From Lepisosteus oculatus (lineage: Eukaryota > Chordata > Actinopteri > Semionotiformes > Lepisosteidae), in NCBI RefSeq assembly GCF_040954835.1, contig NC_090723.1:6768001-6832000 (forward strand): a DNA stretch of 64,000 bases. Direction: 5' to 3'. Positions within the stretch are counted from its first letter, which is position 1; every line of letters begins with the position of its first letter. Below the pieces are notes generated by a model. The model was given only the letters and a program-made list of their open reading frames with translations, was not told the DNA's origin and searched no databases. The position numbers and the translations under genes are program-made. Of this stretch, positions 1 to 11,285 are shown piece after piece.

Positions 1-454
1 CCTGTGTTACACTAATGGCTGCTCCTGGTCACCCAGGTGATTCCTGCTATGAGGTTTACTGTACCCAGGTGTCTCTCCGTAATTCTTCAACACTAGAGTT
101 AGTCGTGCATCTTGATTTGCACGCATTTAAATGGGATTTTAAACTTAGCAATTCATGAAACTATATTTTCTTACTTGCATTCTTTGAAAAGGCTGATTGG
201 ATGTCATTGCGTTTATATTAATAGAAAGACTCGTTTCTTGTTCTCTATGGTATGGTCTGAGAATGCAGGAGATTTTCAATGTTTTTGTATTCCCCTATGG
301 AAATGGTTAATTGTTGTTAGTGGCTTATGTGATGTTTAGTCGGTGGGTTGATCTGACTAGTGTTTCTTCCACCATTTCAGTGTTTACATATACAAATGAA
401 TTGGAATGTGGTTAATTAAAAAACATTCTTTTTTCACCATCAGGAAAGAAGGAA
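1..454. other. Unannotated left edge
   Basis: No coding exon, RNA gene or recognisable repeat was seen. The stretch is AT-rich and lies beyond the proposed wnt3 polyadenylation site, so it is probably intergenic. Confidence 0.4.
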
Positions 455-476
455 TAAAACAAACATGACACAAGAA

Positions 477-482
477 TTTATT
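477..482 (-). terminator. wnt3: Candidate wnt3 polyadenylation signal
   Basis: The minus strand reads AATAAA here. It is followed within 30 bases by a T/G-rich stretch (TTGTGTCATGTTTGTTTT) that could serve as the downstream element. It would give a 3'UTR of about 2.3 kb. Other weaker signals nearby mean the choice is uncertain. Confidence 0.4.
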
Positions 483-2299
483 CTTCAAATATATACTCTT
501 AGTTCGGTCATACAGGTATATACATTGTATAATAAATAATATTTATAAAAACATAGCATTTTCAGATTATAAAATAAAAAGGGAATTATTAACTTTAAAA
601 ACTTTGTACAAAACTTTGGATATAGCAACAAACAATGAAACTCCCCCCCCATAAATCATAAAGATAATGGTCAAAGAGATGTTTTAAGTGGATGCTACAG
701 GTTCCAGGCTATGTCAAAGAATAAATGCCTACACTACACTTGTAACTTGTTGTTAAATATAATTAATATTAAGCGTGCAGGTTGGTTTGAACATGTTCTG
801 GTAAAAACCCTGTTAGGTTCCTCAGTCGGTAGACTAGTGAACCTGATCCTCTGTGCGGGCACACCTTACTCTCAGACATACTGTACGTAGCTCACCAAGA
901 TCTCTGTAGCCCATTGCATGTGTGCTGAGAGTGGTGGGTGCAGAGAACAGCTTGCTGTCTCATTATGTTGCACCTGCTTCTTTGGGAACCTTGGGAGACT
1001 GGGCTGAAGGACCTAACAGCTGTTAGTTTGTTACTGTAACCTCCAGCCAAGAAACAGGCTCCTCTTGGCAGGTTGTCAGGAGAGTCCGAAAAGGAGCAGC
1101 ATGTGTTGGGTTGCCCATTCTTAAAGTAATCCCCCTTTCTCACTTCCTGTTTCCTGCCCTGTGTGTCACTGTACAGCTCCTCACTTTTAATATTGTCTGC
1201 TTTTCCTGTGCCTCTCAGTGAACGCGCTTTTCAGTGCAAGCCTACAAGTGGAAGAACAAAAGTAAACGTACTGGGAGGTCCAGGATGTGTTGTGCACATT
1301 CATATTAGTAAATGGGAATGCAAAAACCAGTCCAAACCTGCATGGATTGTGTTCCACATTGTAGCTTTGAGATGCAACATTGTAGTCCATGCATACATTA
1401 CATTTGACATAAAACAAGCCATAGGGACACATAACTGGTGCAGAGGACACTGATCGCAAATGCAGAAGCCACATGAGACATCAGTGGCCAAGGTCCTGTT
1501 AAGTTTTCAGGATGAAATTTCTTAACATTATATTATAGCGTATTATATGCTGCCTTAAATTATTTGAGAATGGTATGCAGTGTTAAAATCCATAGGCCCT
1601 TCGTGTTTTATGTCCTATGATTCTTAAGGACTGTAAAATTAGCAGCAGTCTAGGCCTTTACCTTTGTATACAGTGCTATGGGAAAGAATGTAACTGACTT
1701 TATAAAAGGCATGCTTAGGAGTCCATATTCTGGTGTATGGTTGAAGGCAACAGCAGACCTGCCTAATGTGTCAATTCAGACAGACTCTGTGGATTGCAGG
1801 CTGCTGTTCCAACAGGAAGCTCATTTGAGGTTAAACTAAGTAACTGCTGAACCTCTGAGAGCTGTCAGTTGCTATTGGCAGAGTAGACCAATATCTCTTG
1901 AAGTCGAGTGGAATTTATGCCATTAATTATGTTTCAGCTGGAATTGCCTCTGTTGGTGAATTATCCATCTTTAAAGAGTGCTTCCTAATAATTTTTCTGG
2001 GACAGTATATAGCAATGCATACCCTGCAGACTGTGCAGTGCTTTAATCTCTAATCCCTCATTTGTTCTAGACTGGGAAAAATGAAAAGTGAGCAACTTCA
2101 TGCCAGTCAGTAAATCAGACCAGATCTCAGTAATGCAAGAGACCTTTCTTTTCACAGCATAATATGTAACACAGGCTGGTTTTTTTCTGTTTACAAAACA
2201 ATGCCAATAATAATTATCAATATATGATATCAGGCAAGTTTTAAATTTTTGTACCTTTGTTATTGGCAGGGCCTTGATTGTTCAAGGAATTTCCCTACA

Positions 2300-2622
2300 G
2301 ATCGTAACGAAAAATCTCGGGTTGTAAAACGTCCCTCAACACACGTTGGGCAATATTTCCATTGGATTAAAAGAGACATATTCCCAAGCCTGCTCGTTTA
2401 CACTGTAAGAAGGCCTCCGCCTCGGCATAGGTTTTGTTGCCTCTTTCTGAATTGCAGATCACGGCGCTGCGCATACCTGGAAATTTTGGATCTTCTCATG
2501 TGATTTGGAGGTGACTGTGTCCATTTTACTTTCACGGCGGCCTGCAAGGCGCCCCATCGGTGCTGATTCTCTCTAACCCCGAAATATAAAACTATCGTTG
2601 CCGCTCCCCTTTGAACAGTGAA
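2300..2622. repeat. Local direct repeat, copy A (wnt3 3'UTR side)
   Basis: This segment aligns with about 3600-3930 in the same orientation. Shared blocks include TTGGATTAAAAGAGA (2363-2377), a CCTGGAAATTT block (2478-2488) and CGGTGCTGATTCT (2560-2572). Identity is clear but imperfect, with small indels. The two copies flank wnt3 exon 4. It may be a local duplication or two insertions of one repeat family. Confidence 0.65.
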
Positions 2623-2786
2623 CCTCCAATTGGGGGAGCCGTGTGTCTGACCAACACAGGGGCCTGGGCTTCTCGTGAGCATGCCCCGCGCGGAGGCCCG
2701 GAGCGGGTTTCCCGACGGAGTTTCTTCCAGAACAGAAGTGCTTTCGTTCCTTTTGTCCGACCCTCCTTCCCCTGCCAGCCCTCCCC

Positions 2787-3266
2787 TCACTTGCAGGTGT
2801 GCACGTCGTAGACGCGGACGCACTCCTGGCAGCTGACGTAGCAGCACCAGTGGAAGATGCAGTGGCACTTCTCCTTGCGCTTCTCGGTCCGCGTGTTGTG
2901 GCCCCGCCCGCAGCACAGCAGGTCGCAGCCCTCGATGCCGTGCGAGGACACGTTGCAGCTCCGGTCCCGGGTCCCGAAGGAGCCCGTCTCGGGGTTGGGC
3001 TCGCAGAAGTTGGGCGAGCTCTCGTAGTAGACCAGGTCGCGCTCGGTGGGGTGCTTGAAGAAGGCGTACTTGGCCCGCAGCGTCTCCACCCAGCCGCGCG
3101 ACTCCCGGTGCTTCTCCACCACCATCTCGGAGGCGCTGTCGTACTTATCCTTCAGGAAGTCGCCCAGGGTGCGGAAGTCGGGCTGCGCCCACCAGCAGGT
3201 CTTCACCTCGCAGCTCCCCGACAGCCCGTGGCACTTGCAGCGCAGGTGCATGTGGTCCAGGATGGT
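2787..3266 (-). CDS. wnt3: Wnt3, coding exon 4 (C-terminal half)
   Basis: This is the terminal coding exon of the secreted ligand Wnt3, residues 197-355, ending in TGA at 2789-2787. The acceptor is TAG at 3269-3267 and the exon opens with TILDHMH. It carries the Wnt signature [10 protein letters not shown]. In the joined protein Ser212 of this motif is the serine that Porcupine palmitoleoylates in Wnts, needed for secretion and Frizzled binding. An N-glycosylation site NVSS falls at Asn301. The cysteine-rich C-terminal domain is intact, with the [19 protein letters not shown] block and the HTCK end. All conserved family features that I can check are present, so the gene looks functional. The extensive match to known vertebrate WNT3 leaves little doubt; Wnt3a would be the only close alternative. 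Confidence 0.97.
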   Translation of the reverse strand, partial: TILDHMHLRCKCHGLSGSCEVKTCWWAQPDFRTLGDFLKDKYDSASEMVVEKHRESRGWVETLRAKYAFFKHPTERDLVYYESSPNFCEPNPETGSFGTRDRSCNVSSHGIEGCDLLCCGRGHNTRTEKRKEKCHCIFHWCCYVSCQECVRVYDVHTCK

Positions 3267-3599
3267 CTACAGAGGGGTGATGCAGCAGCCGTTGGAACAT
3301 CGCACCATAAGGGACACCGAGAACATGCAGTCATGCACATGTCTCAGAGCTGGTATTTAATCTGAGTGACAAAATCTATTGGTTGATGTTATGGAGAAAC
3401 ACTGTACAAATTTCAAATTGAGCACAAAATCGTCAGCTTTGTGAAAGCACTGCAAGTTGCCATGTATCTCGCAAACTCGCATTCGGGTCCCCACGGACTG
3501 CGACGTGGTGCGGCCCTTCCTGCTCGCTAGTCACTGTAAGGACTAATGTAACAAGACATTTCACCGCACCGAAGTGTTCTGACGTGATCTGCACTCAGA

Positions 3600-3930
3600 G
3601 TTAACAAAGTTGTATCTGTCAGCAAAACCGTCTCGGGAGTCGAGAGCAGTATTTCTATTGGATTAAAAGAGATGTATTCACGAGCCTGCTGGTTTACAGT
3701 GTAATAAGCCTGCAACACACCACCAGAAGATTTATTGCCTCGTTCTGAATCGCAGAACATCGTGCTGTGCATGCTGTACCTGGAAATTTCATCTATTCTG
3801 TGATGTAAATTGGAGGTTTCACAAGTTACTGTGTACATTTGACTTTTATTGCGGTTTGAAATGCACTCATCGGTGCTGATTCTTTCTAATCCTGGAACAC
3901 GAAAACAGAGTTGGGGTTCCCCTTGGGCAC
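3600..3930. repeat. Local direct repeat, copy B (wnt3 intron 3)
   Basis: Partner of the copy at about 2300-2622, same orientation, about 1.3 kb away. Shared blocks are TTGGATTAAAAGAGA (3658-3672), ACCTGGAAATTT (3778-3789) and CGGTGCTGATTCT (3871-3883). Confidence 0.65.
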
Positions 3931-3969
3931 AGCAGATGTATGAACGTGCATCGCATCACTAACCGCTCA

Positions 3970-4235
3970 TCGAGTTCAGGGTGATTGGGGAGCCAGAGCC
4001 TGTCTCAGAAAGCAAAGGATACACCCTGGACTGGACACCAGTCCATCGCAGGCACATTGCAGGACAGACAAGGGCACACACACACACTCACCCCAGGGCC
4101 AGTTTTCCCAGAAGCCGATTAACCTACCAGTATGTCTCTGGAAAATGGGAGGAATCCCAAACAAACCTGACAGCACCCTTGGCACTGAATTTAGGGCTGT
4201 GAGGCAGCAGGGCTAACCACTGTGCCACACTTGAA
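3970..4235 (+). repeat. Dispersed fish retroelement copy (family A)
   Basis: It has the typical order of a widespread fish repeat: GAGCC(A/T)GAGCCTGTC near the start, a CCAGTCCATCGCAGG block, a short CA run, TAACCTACCAGTATGTCT, then GTGAGGCAGCAGGGCTAACC at the end. Other pieces in this window lie near 7730, 33305, 43430, 48110 (inverted) and 59570. I have not assigned the family by name. Confidence 0.6.
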
Positions 4236-5225
4236 CATGCACGCAAAGAGATACACAAACATGGTAAATACAGTACGTAACTGATAACAGCGCTCAACCA
4301 AGGCAACTGCGCAGGGCCTATAATCCTAGCAAAAGTCTGTACTGATTGTCACCAGGACACACCGAGCACTTGATGGTGCTGCCAGTCGTCTCATTATGTC
4401 CTCGGATGGGCTGGAATTAGACAGGATATTCCTCGATTTCAACAGCCCTTGGAGCTTAGTGCTTGTGAGCTAATAGTGTGATCGGTGAGGGCAGCATCAC
4501 TATAACGCTACTGCCCTAGTGCAAACACAAGCCTTTCTTCTTATTCAGATTTAATTGATACCAGACAGGTATTCCAATGCATTTTTTTTTTCCTTTTGCT
4601 TCCAACAAAGCACAAATGTGTGACCCTCAGTTCCCTGTCCGGGAGACCTGGGGTTGATTGCGCCCTGATTGATGAGTGTGTGTGTGATTTTGTCCCCGGC
4701 TGGCAGGCGTGATTAGAGAGCTGAACAGAGACAGGTCCTTACGACACGCAGCCCATCCGCAGTGCCCAGCGATCTGCCTAATAATGCAGGTTCATTTAGC
4801 TAAAGAATTCCCCATCTGTAGTTGAAAGCAGGTGTTTACTGTGTTTTTATTTTCCTGACACGGGCCACCCGAGCTGCAGGGCTGTGGATATCGGTAAAAG
4901 TAAATTTTTCGACGGGGCTAATCCGACTGCGCAACGTTTCGCCGCCCGTCGTCTTGCCGCCAAATCTGAGGAAAAGGCTGCAGGGCCCGCACTGCGGTCC
5001 AGCACTTACAGCAGGTGTCAACAAAAACTGTTTTTCTTTCTTTATTTTTCCCTCATCCATGTTAACAAAGTGAAGTCACCGTGTTTACTTTAGTTAAATT
5101 ATTAGAACTGGAAGGCAGCAAGTTCCGGGTGCTGCATCTTTTTGTGGCGTATATACAGTATGTTTTATTTTGCGGTTCAAGAACCTCGGCTGCACCGTCA
5201 GCAGAAGGAGGAGGAGGGGGTTTAC

Positions 5226-5491
5226 CGTGCGACCGGCCTCGTTGTTGTGGCGGTTCATGGCGGAGCGGGCGTCCGGGCGGTTCTCCCGGGCGTCGGCGAA
5301 CTCGCGGGACACCAGCACCCCGAACTCGGCGTCCTCGCTGCAGCCCCCCCACTTCCAGCCCTCGCCGGGGGGGCCCTTGTGGTGCGAGTCGCAGCCGCAC
5401 ATGGTGGAGGTGCCCTCGGCGCAGGAGCGCGTCACGGCGAAGGCCACGCCGGCCGAGGCGATGGCGTGGACGAAGGCGGACTCGCGGGTCG
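5226..5491 (-). CDS. wnt3: Wnt3, coding exon 3
   Basis: Internal exon of Wnt3, residues 108-196. The acceptor is CAG (5494-5492) and the donor is GTAAA after 5226. The phase-1 junction with exon 2 (G|CG) makes Ala108. The exon encodes ATRESAFVHAIASAG followed by the Wnt core with several conserved cysteines, including TRSCAEGTS and CGCDSHHKGPPGEGWKWGGC. It ends with MNRHNNEAGRT. This is part of the N-terminal saposin-like domain that carries the lipidated loop. The exon is 266 bases long and is GC-rich compared with its introns. No lesion was seen. Confidence 0.97.
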
Positions 5492-6239
5492 CTGTCGGAG
5501 CGGGGAAGCGATAGGGTCAGCCAGCAACCAGGTACCAAATATTACTCCCATACTTGCACGGTCTGACATGGCGCTCTGCCCTAGCAGCACCCCAAGACCT
5601 GGGCTCCACAGGTCCCCCTTAAACCACCAGCAGGTTCAGACCTGTTGCAGGAAGATTAATTTGGACCAGTCAAGCCTGGATTTCCCCCCCCCAAGACTTG
5701 GGAGGTCCTACCCTAAACACAAGGGAAACCGATCTGGTTTTGTTCACACTACCCCTGCACCTGCTACCCTAAATGTCAGGCTAATGCGCGAGCATCTACG
5801 TCTGGCCCTTCCTGTCTCCGCAACTGTGGTGAGGCTGGGGCTTTCATTGTGTTGCACATCATTTCCAAGTCCACAAATTCTGATATCGCACACCCTTGTG
5901 AAAAACACAGCATACTGTACATAATCGTGTGTATGCAATAAAATAACTCAGCTGAAGAGAACAGGAATTATTTGTGTAGTCTTATAGTTGGCTTTCTGTT
6001 GCTGGGACTCTGTTCTGTTCTGACAAGAAGGTTGTCACTAATGTGCAGGAAAAATCATGGCTCTGTTTCTGCCTTCATCATTTCTCCTACGGAATCCAAT
6101 TGATGATTTCAACTCTGATCTGCAGTCTGCCACTCAATCGATGAGTTTTATTCTTTTATAGTGCCTTTTAATCGTGATCATTCTCAAGGCATGCAACATA
6201 AATCATATAGAGAACTGTACGGTAAAAAATGAAATAAAG

Positions 6240-6345
6240 TCGCAGTTATGAAATGGAAAAGAAAGAAGTCTTGAGGCCAGCTTTGAAGGCAGTATAGGTT
6301 GTGTTTTTGATATGATCAGGAAGAGAATTCCAAAGACCCGAGGGC
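6240..6345 (-). mobile_element. Non-LTR retrotransposon fragment (reverse transcriptase C-terminus)
   Basis: The minus strand encodes LWNSLPDHIKN followed by TAFKAGLKT, close to the LWNSLP...SxxFKxxLKT ending that many LINE reverse transcriptases share. Only the extreme C-terminal part remains and the frame is lost upstream. It is a dead fragment. Confidence 0.55.
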
Positions 6346-6699
6346 TGTCGCAGTGCGGTGTGGGATCCCTGAGACATCGAGGAGCCCAGAACTGCGACGT
6401 GTGGGGACAGGAACTCTTGAAGGTATGCGGGAGACGGACTGGGGAGCGTCTGGCAGCTCCACAAGAGGAGGTGCACGCTCACATACTGGGGTACACGCAG
6501 TATACGTGTGAACAGGTAAAGGCTCGTTTCCCGCCGAGAGGTTCAAGTAAAGGAACACGATGTCCGGGCTGTGGAGCCTTCCTCAGGTGGCAGGGTCGAC
6601 CCCCGAAGAAGGCGTCGCAGCCCGAACATAGTTTCTTCTCTTTTCAATGTGGAATCGGCCTTTACCTGTTCCTTTGCAGCCTGCGCGTGCTGACGCAGC

Positions 6700-6780
6700 T
6701 CCCTGCCGTTATAAGGTTCCTCCCGGTCTGCTGTGCAGTGGGGCTGCGGGAGCAGGATGAGTAGATGCACACGGTCGATA
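6700..6780 (+). repeat. Short dispersed repeat (family B)
   Basis: The sequence TATAAGGTTCCTCC and then TGTGCAGTGGGGCTGC(A/G)GGAGC recurs near 11065-11150 and 39085-39175, so this is a dispersed element. Its boundaries are not clear. Confidence 0.45.
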
Positions 6781-7729
6781 CAATGCCTTGCCTTTCTCAG
6801 GCCACGCTCCCACGCTGCAGCGGGACACAGCATTCCGAAACTCCTCGGACGTCCCGGCGAGCAAAATACTCCTGTGCTCGACTGTTTTTTTCCACCCCCT
6901 CCAGCACTAGCTGGTACTAGTGGAATGCCTGATGCATATTTCTCCTTTCATCGTAAGTGTCCCCTGGCACAGCGCGGCCCGACAGATCGTCTTACCCGCA
7001 CAAGTTTTGAATCATCCCTGTTGAGCAGGGGCCCTGGTGTGTCTAACAAACTGCTGCACAGACATGGGAGACTGCTTGTGGGGGGAGGTGGGGGCAGGTA
7101 TAGAGACCCCTTCATTGAGGAAGGTGGCGGGGAGGGGGGGCAGCTGGTCGGCCTGCACTCCGCAGGTGTTTGTTTTTCCCCATGCTCACCCCGAGCTTTG
7201 ATTGGGCGACAGGTGAGCTGGAACAAGCGTGCGCGCTTGCGAACACAAAGGTGTTGGGTTTCATAATAAGCTGTTCCGCTCAGAGGTGGTGAAACCCCAT
7301 CTCTGGGCTTGTCTTCGGAGTCGGCGCAGGCTCGGGGGCAGCAGGGTGGGGGTGATGGGGGGAAAGGGAGACATTCCACAAACGCCTTGTTACTACCCTC
7401 GAGAGGGGAGGTGGGGTCATTACTGAGAACAGGAGATGTTTGTAAAAAAAAAAAGAAAAGAAACCTGCCTTTTCAAAGGGGCTCGTGGCTGGAGCTTTGG
7501 TGTCTCGGAAAAATGTCTTCAACTCATGGGGTCAGCAGAGAGGATGTCTGCTGCGCTTGGAAAAGGCAGTTTGATGAAACAGCTCCAGCCCGTCCTCTGG
7601 CCTAGCAGGAGTCTAGACCTGGGGGGCCTGAAGGAAGCGTGTGTGTGTTGGGGGGGGTCTTTAGAGTGCAAACTCGGGCAACATGTCATGTCATTTGCCA
7701 AACCGCTTTATACCATACAGTGTCGCGGG

Positions 7730-7815
7730 AAACTGAGCCTACCCAGCAAGCAACGAGCGCAAGGCAGGCTACAGCCTGGACAGGACGCCAGTCCATCGCA
7801 GGGCCAGTGCAAGCC
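7730..7815 (+). repeat. Truncated dispersed retroelement copy (family A)
   Basis: It has GAGCCTACCCAGCAAGCAA and GACGCCAGTCCATCGCAGGG, matching the 5' half of the family A copies near 3970 and 43430. Confidence 0.5.
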
Positions 7816-7829
7816 CATCATACAGGGGG

Positions 7830-7990
7830 ACAATCTGGAGGCCACAGTAAAGGCCGAGGGGGGGAATTTGGCCCGGACACCGGGATAACTCCCTACTCTT
7901 CTCGAGAAATGTCCGGGGGTCTTTAATGACCACCAAGAGTCAGGACCTCAGTTTAACGTCTCATCCGAAAGACGGACTCGAGCAGCATCA
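7830..7990 (-). repeat. Body fragment of a 5S-headed SINE family
   Basis: It carries ACCTCAGTTTAACGTCTCAT and CCGAAAGACGG. The inverse of these blocks occurs in the more complete copy at 33396-33885, where they follow a 5S-rRNA-like head. The head is missing here. Confidence 0.45.
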
Positions 7991-8929
7991 GATTCGAACA
8001 TCTAATGAAACGGTATGCACACGAAAGCAAGGTGCGTTCGTCCAAGACCTGGATTTTGTTTTATCACTCTGTTGAATGAGTCACAGACGGAACTCAAAAT
8101 TCCCAGGCTGGCATTATCTCACGTCTAACACCCGTCAGAAGAAATGAGGGAGGGCGGTCGTTCCTGATCCCCCCGCGCACTGGAGTCGGGGCTCTCCCTG
8201 CAACCTGGTCTTCTGCTCGGCTCGGTCGTCTCGAGTGATGAAGAGATCTTTTCGGAAGGGGCCAGAGGGAGAGAGAGGGGAAGAGGGGGCAGCCCTGGCC
8301 AGGCCTGGCAGGGCCTCGCCGCGCTTCCCCCCCAGTGCAGGCTGTGCGTTTCGCAGGCTGGGGAGATCTGGCTGTGGTCCCGGGGCACTGCTGCGCTGCT
8401 ACCTGCTGGGCCCATGAATTCGCCTTTGTTCCCCTCGTGTCACACCGTATTACCCGCACAAAGAGCCCCGCCGCGCACATCGCTATGGCCTAGCGCTGCC
8501 CAGAGCTGGCATTCCCTGACGCGCCCCCCCCCACCCCTTCCCCCTGTAGCAGCGAGCCTCCGACTCCGTACCCCCCCCACCCCTTCCCCCTCCCCCCAGC
8601 CCCCCCACTGCCAGCCATCATCCCTCTTCCAGCGTGATGGGTAATGTCGGGAGATCCCTCTTTTCAGCCTGTTTTCATGTCAGTCTAAAGGGCGTGTGAA
8701 TGGGGCGTCTGTGGGAGAGAAGCAGTGAGAGATGGCTCGCGCTGGCCTTGGCGCACAGTAGGGGTTGATCTGAGCCCCCCAGACCTTTTCTTATTCCCCC
8801 TAATCTCATTTGCCCCCCCCCCCAAAACCCACCCACCCTCTTCCCCCCCAGACTTTTTTTTAATTTTGCTTTTTAACAACAGTGGGCTCACATTTGCCAT
8901 TCCTAGCCCTGCTTCTTCCTGACACTCAA

Positions 8930-9210
8930 TGGCTCCGTTAATTAATTTCCGATTAGGAGTTACACTCCAGGCGCGATCTGTAAGGTTTAAAGACCTGACT
9001 AAGCTAATTAATTAAGATTCGGGAGGGTTTTTTTTCTTCCTTCCCGTCTCTCGAAGCAAGCCAGTCCTTTTTCCCCAAACATGCTGTGTCTGAAGCAAAA
9101 AAAAAAATGACCAGTCTGTAATCGGCGACCCTGCTGAAGATGCTTAATTTTCTGAACGGCCACCTTTAAGCCTAATAACTCCAGTGCTTATGGGGAAACA
9201 CGGCCCTGAC
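8930..9210. promoter_or_regulatory. Candidate conserved intronic enhancer
   Basis: This repeat-free stretch has clustered homeodomain cores (TTAATTAATTTCCGATTA near 8938, CTAATTAATTAAG near 9004, CTTAATTTTCTG near 9143). It lies in the intron of a developmental ligand gene. There is no alignment behind this; it is a guess from composition and setting. Confidence 0.2.
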
Positions 9211-9983
9211 ATTCACTTAGAATGGAAAACCTCCGGTTCTTACTGTGTTTGCTCTCACCAGTGCGTTTCATGGAGGAGATCAAAGAGAACACGGGAGAGA
9301 AAAGGAATCCTACCCTCGAGAGTTGCAATATCTGGGGAATATTTTGAAATTATGGCCTAGCCTGCATTTTATTCCATTTTAGCATTCCGATACACACACG
9401 GGAAAAGCCTTCAAAGGCAATTCAGAAAGAAACCCTCATGAAATTCAGCATTTACCTCTGGAGGAAGAGGAAGACAGAACATGAAATGTCGAGAGTGGCA
9501 CCCAGATCAAAGGAGGAAAGTGAGCTTTAAGCATGAGGCACTTAGAGTTACAGTAGCTAACTGTTCAAGAAGGATAAACTAATGAGTGTGGGGTGTTAGC
9601 TTTTATTTTGCAGTCCTTTTTTTTTTGGAGCAGACAGTATAATTACAGTGAGTCACCAGGTGTGAAGAAGTGTGAAGACGCCGTATGTGCTGCTGTATTT
9701 GTGCAATGATGAGCCAGTAAAAACAGTTATACTTTTAAATCCTTCTCTTCGTGTCCGTCGCAAAATCTCCTCCAGCATTTCTCCAAAACTACCCTTAAAA
9801 GATATTCTCTTTTATTAACTTACCTGCAGGGATTCCTCTAGACATTTAGATCTCGCAATTCCCCAGGGGCAACAGGGAGGTATCGGATGAGGGAATCTGC
9901 ACTTTGGTAGAAGCTTTTGGCCTACAAATGGAGCAAGAGATTTGGCGCAGGTAGCGGGGCAGCCAGGGAGCGGGATCTCTTAC

Positions 9984-10225
9984 CTTTGTCCAGGACGGGC
10001 CCGAAGATGGCCAGGTTGTCCTCGATGGTGGTGCAGTTCCAGCGCCGGCCTCTGAACTGGTGCTGGCATTCCTGGATGCCCAGCTTTACCCCCTCTGCCA
10101 CGCTGGGCATGATCTCGATGTAGTTCCTGCAGAAGCGCAGCTGTTTGGGCACCAGGCCGGGGATGGAGCCGCACAAGATGGGCTGCGAGCCCAGAGAGGA
10201 GTACTGCTGCCCCAGAGCCAAAGAC
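9984..10225 (-). CDS. wnt3: Wnt3, coding exon 2
   Basis: Residues 27-107 of Wnt3. The acceptor is CCCGCAG before 10225 and the donor is GTAAGA after 9984. The split codon TG|G gives Trp27. The exon encodes SLALGQQYSSLGSQPILCGS, then the helix-rich Wnt N-terminal part with RFCRNYIEIMPSVAEGVKLG and QFRGRRWNCTT. Asn90 in NCT is the conserved N-glycosylation site. The exon ends at GPVLDK. Length (242 bases), phases and sequence fit vertebrate WNT3. Confidence 0.97.
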
Positions 10226-10488
10226 CTGCGGGAGATGGCAGAGAGGGGAGACCAGCGGTGAAATGCTTTGCCGCTATAATGCGACTCGCATTATTCTCTT
10301 GACAGGACACCGCCCATCACTTTCATTCATTGATAAAAGAAAACCGTCACTTACACGGTGGGTTTAAGGACACAGGCACCTGATCTGTTCAGTGAACTTT
10401 TGACCCCAAGGATGCTCATCGTGGTCAACCCAAGCCTGTCATTTCTGGTCCGCGTCCTTACTGAATAATGGTTGGTATCGGGCCTGGT

Positions 10489-10516
10489 TGTGTGTGTGTG
10501 TGTGTGTGTGTGTGTG
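10489..10516. repeat. TG dinucleotide microsatellite
   Basis: About fourteen TG units in a row, with no interruptions. Confidence 0.95.
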
Positions 10517-11059
10517 ATCCTAACTTTAAACTTAGCTGGCCTGTAAAAATGTGTATTTGGAGTATTCAGTTACATCTGCTTTCTTTTATTCTCTTTCCCT
10601 CCCAGTTTCATCGCGCTACTTGAATCAGAAAGGACTGAAGCCTGGAGGCTGTCCTTTGATGTCGCTGTCCAAATCCTCTTTACTCCCACAACCCGAAGGA
10701 CTGCGGGTGTCAGAGCCTAGCCAGGTGTCTGTTCACTGGGATCACTGCGATGCAAGGAGACTCTGGAAACCAGGTATTCTTCCAATTGTTTTCCACAGTC
10801 ATTTCCATTCGTGGTGTAACTAGGTTGCCCCTATAAGCAGTCTTGCAGGAACAGCAGGTCATGGCCACTGAGTATCCGAGTGTCCAAGTGACAGCCCATT
10901 GTCCCGGTATCTTGACCAGGGACACTGTCCTGTAGGAGGCAACATCCTTTGGAATAGATGTTAAATTGACCGCATGGTCATCACACATCCCGTGACATGG
11001 GTTGTAAGAGTAGGGCTGTTAACGCCAGTGTCGGGGCAGAATTCTGCTTTGGTGTCGCA

Positions 11060-11285
11060 CCATCTGGCTTTTATAAGGTTCCTCCTTATTGCGGCTGGAG
11101 AAGCAGTTTCTCACAGTTTCTCACTGCTGTGCAGTGGGGCTACTGGAGCGGACTGCCACACGACACCTCACCCATGTGGGGGCCGTAGTTCAGTACAGGA
11201 GTGGGACAAGAAGGACCACTACTGTATGTAAATCACTCTGGGACTCTTTGGGATGAAGAGTCCAACATAAATGCAAGTCATTTTT
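11060..11285 (+). repeat. Short dispersed repeat (family B) with SINE-like tail
   Basis: It shares TATAAGGTTCCTCC, GAAGCAGTTTCTCAC and GTGCAGTGGGGCT with copies near 6700 and 39085. It ends with TTTGGGATGAAGAGTCCAAC and ATAAATGCAAG, resembling the tail of the SINE at 33396-33885. Confidence 0.5.

Larger units (their letters stand above)
455..2786 (-). other. wnt3: Probable wnt3 3' untranslated region
   Basis: This lies directly downstream of the wnt3 stop codon in the sense of the gene. The distal part (about 480-760) is AU-rich on the sense strand, with several ATTTA/TTATTTAT-like stretches, as is common in unstable developmental mRNAs. It ends at a possible polyadenylation signal at 482-477. 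Copy A of a local direct repeat (about 2300-2622) falls inside it. The extent is inferred; transcript data would be needed to fix the end. No other gene was seen in this stretch. Confidence 0.4.
3267..5225 (-). other. wnt3: wnt3 intron 3
   Basis: The intron runs from the donor GTAAA after 5226 to the acceptor before 3266. It contains copy B of the local direct repeat, a copy of a fish dispersed repeat (3970-4235), and otherwise unrecognised sequence. Overlapping open frames near 5060-5900 are shadows of exon 3. Confidence 0.85.
5492..9983 (-). other. wnt3: wnt3 intron 2
   Basis: The intron lies between exons 2 and 3. It holds a non-LTR fragment (6240-6345), short SINE-type pieces (6700-6780, 7730-7990), C-rich low-complexity runs around 8520-8860, and an AT-rich homeodomain-site-rich stretch near 8930-9210. 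No further exon was identified. Confidence 0.85.

Noticed and set aside
2799..3365. 188-codon plus-strand frame over wnt3 exon 4, and similar frames over exons 2 and 3
   Set aside because: They are antisense shadows of GC-rich coding exons; the minus strand has the conserved Wnt protein and splice sites.
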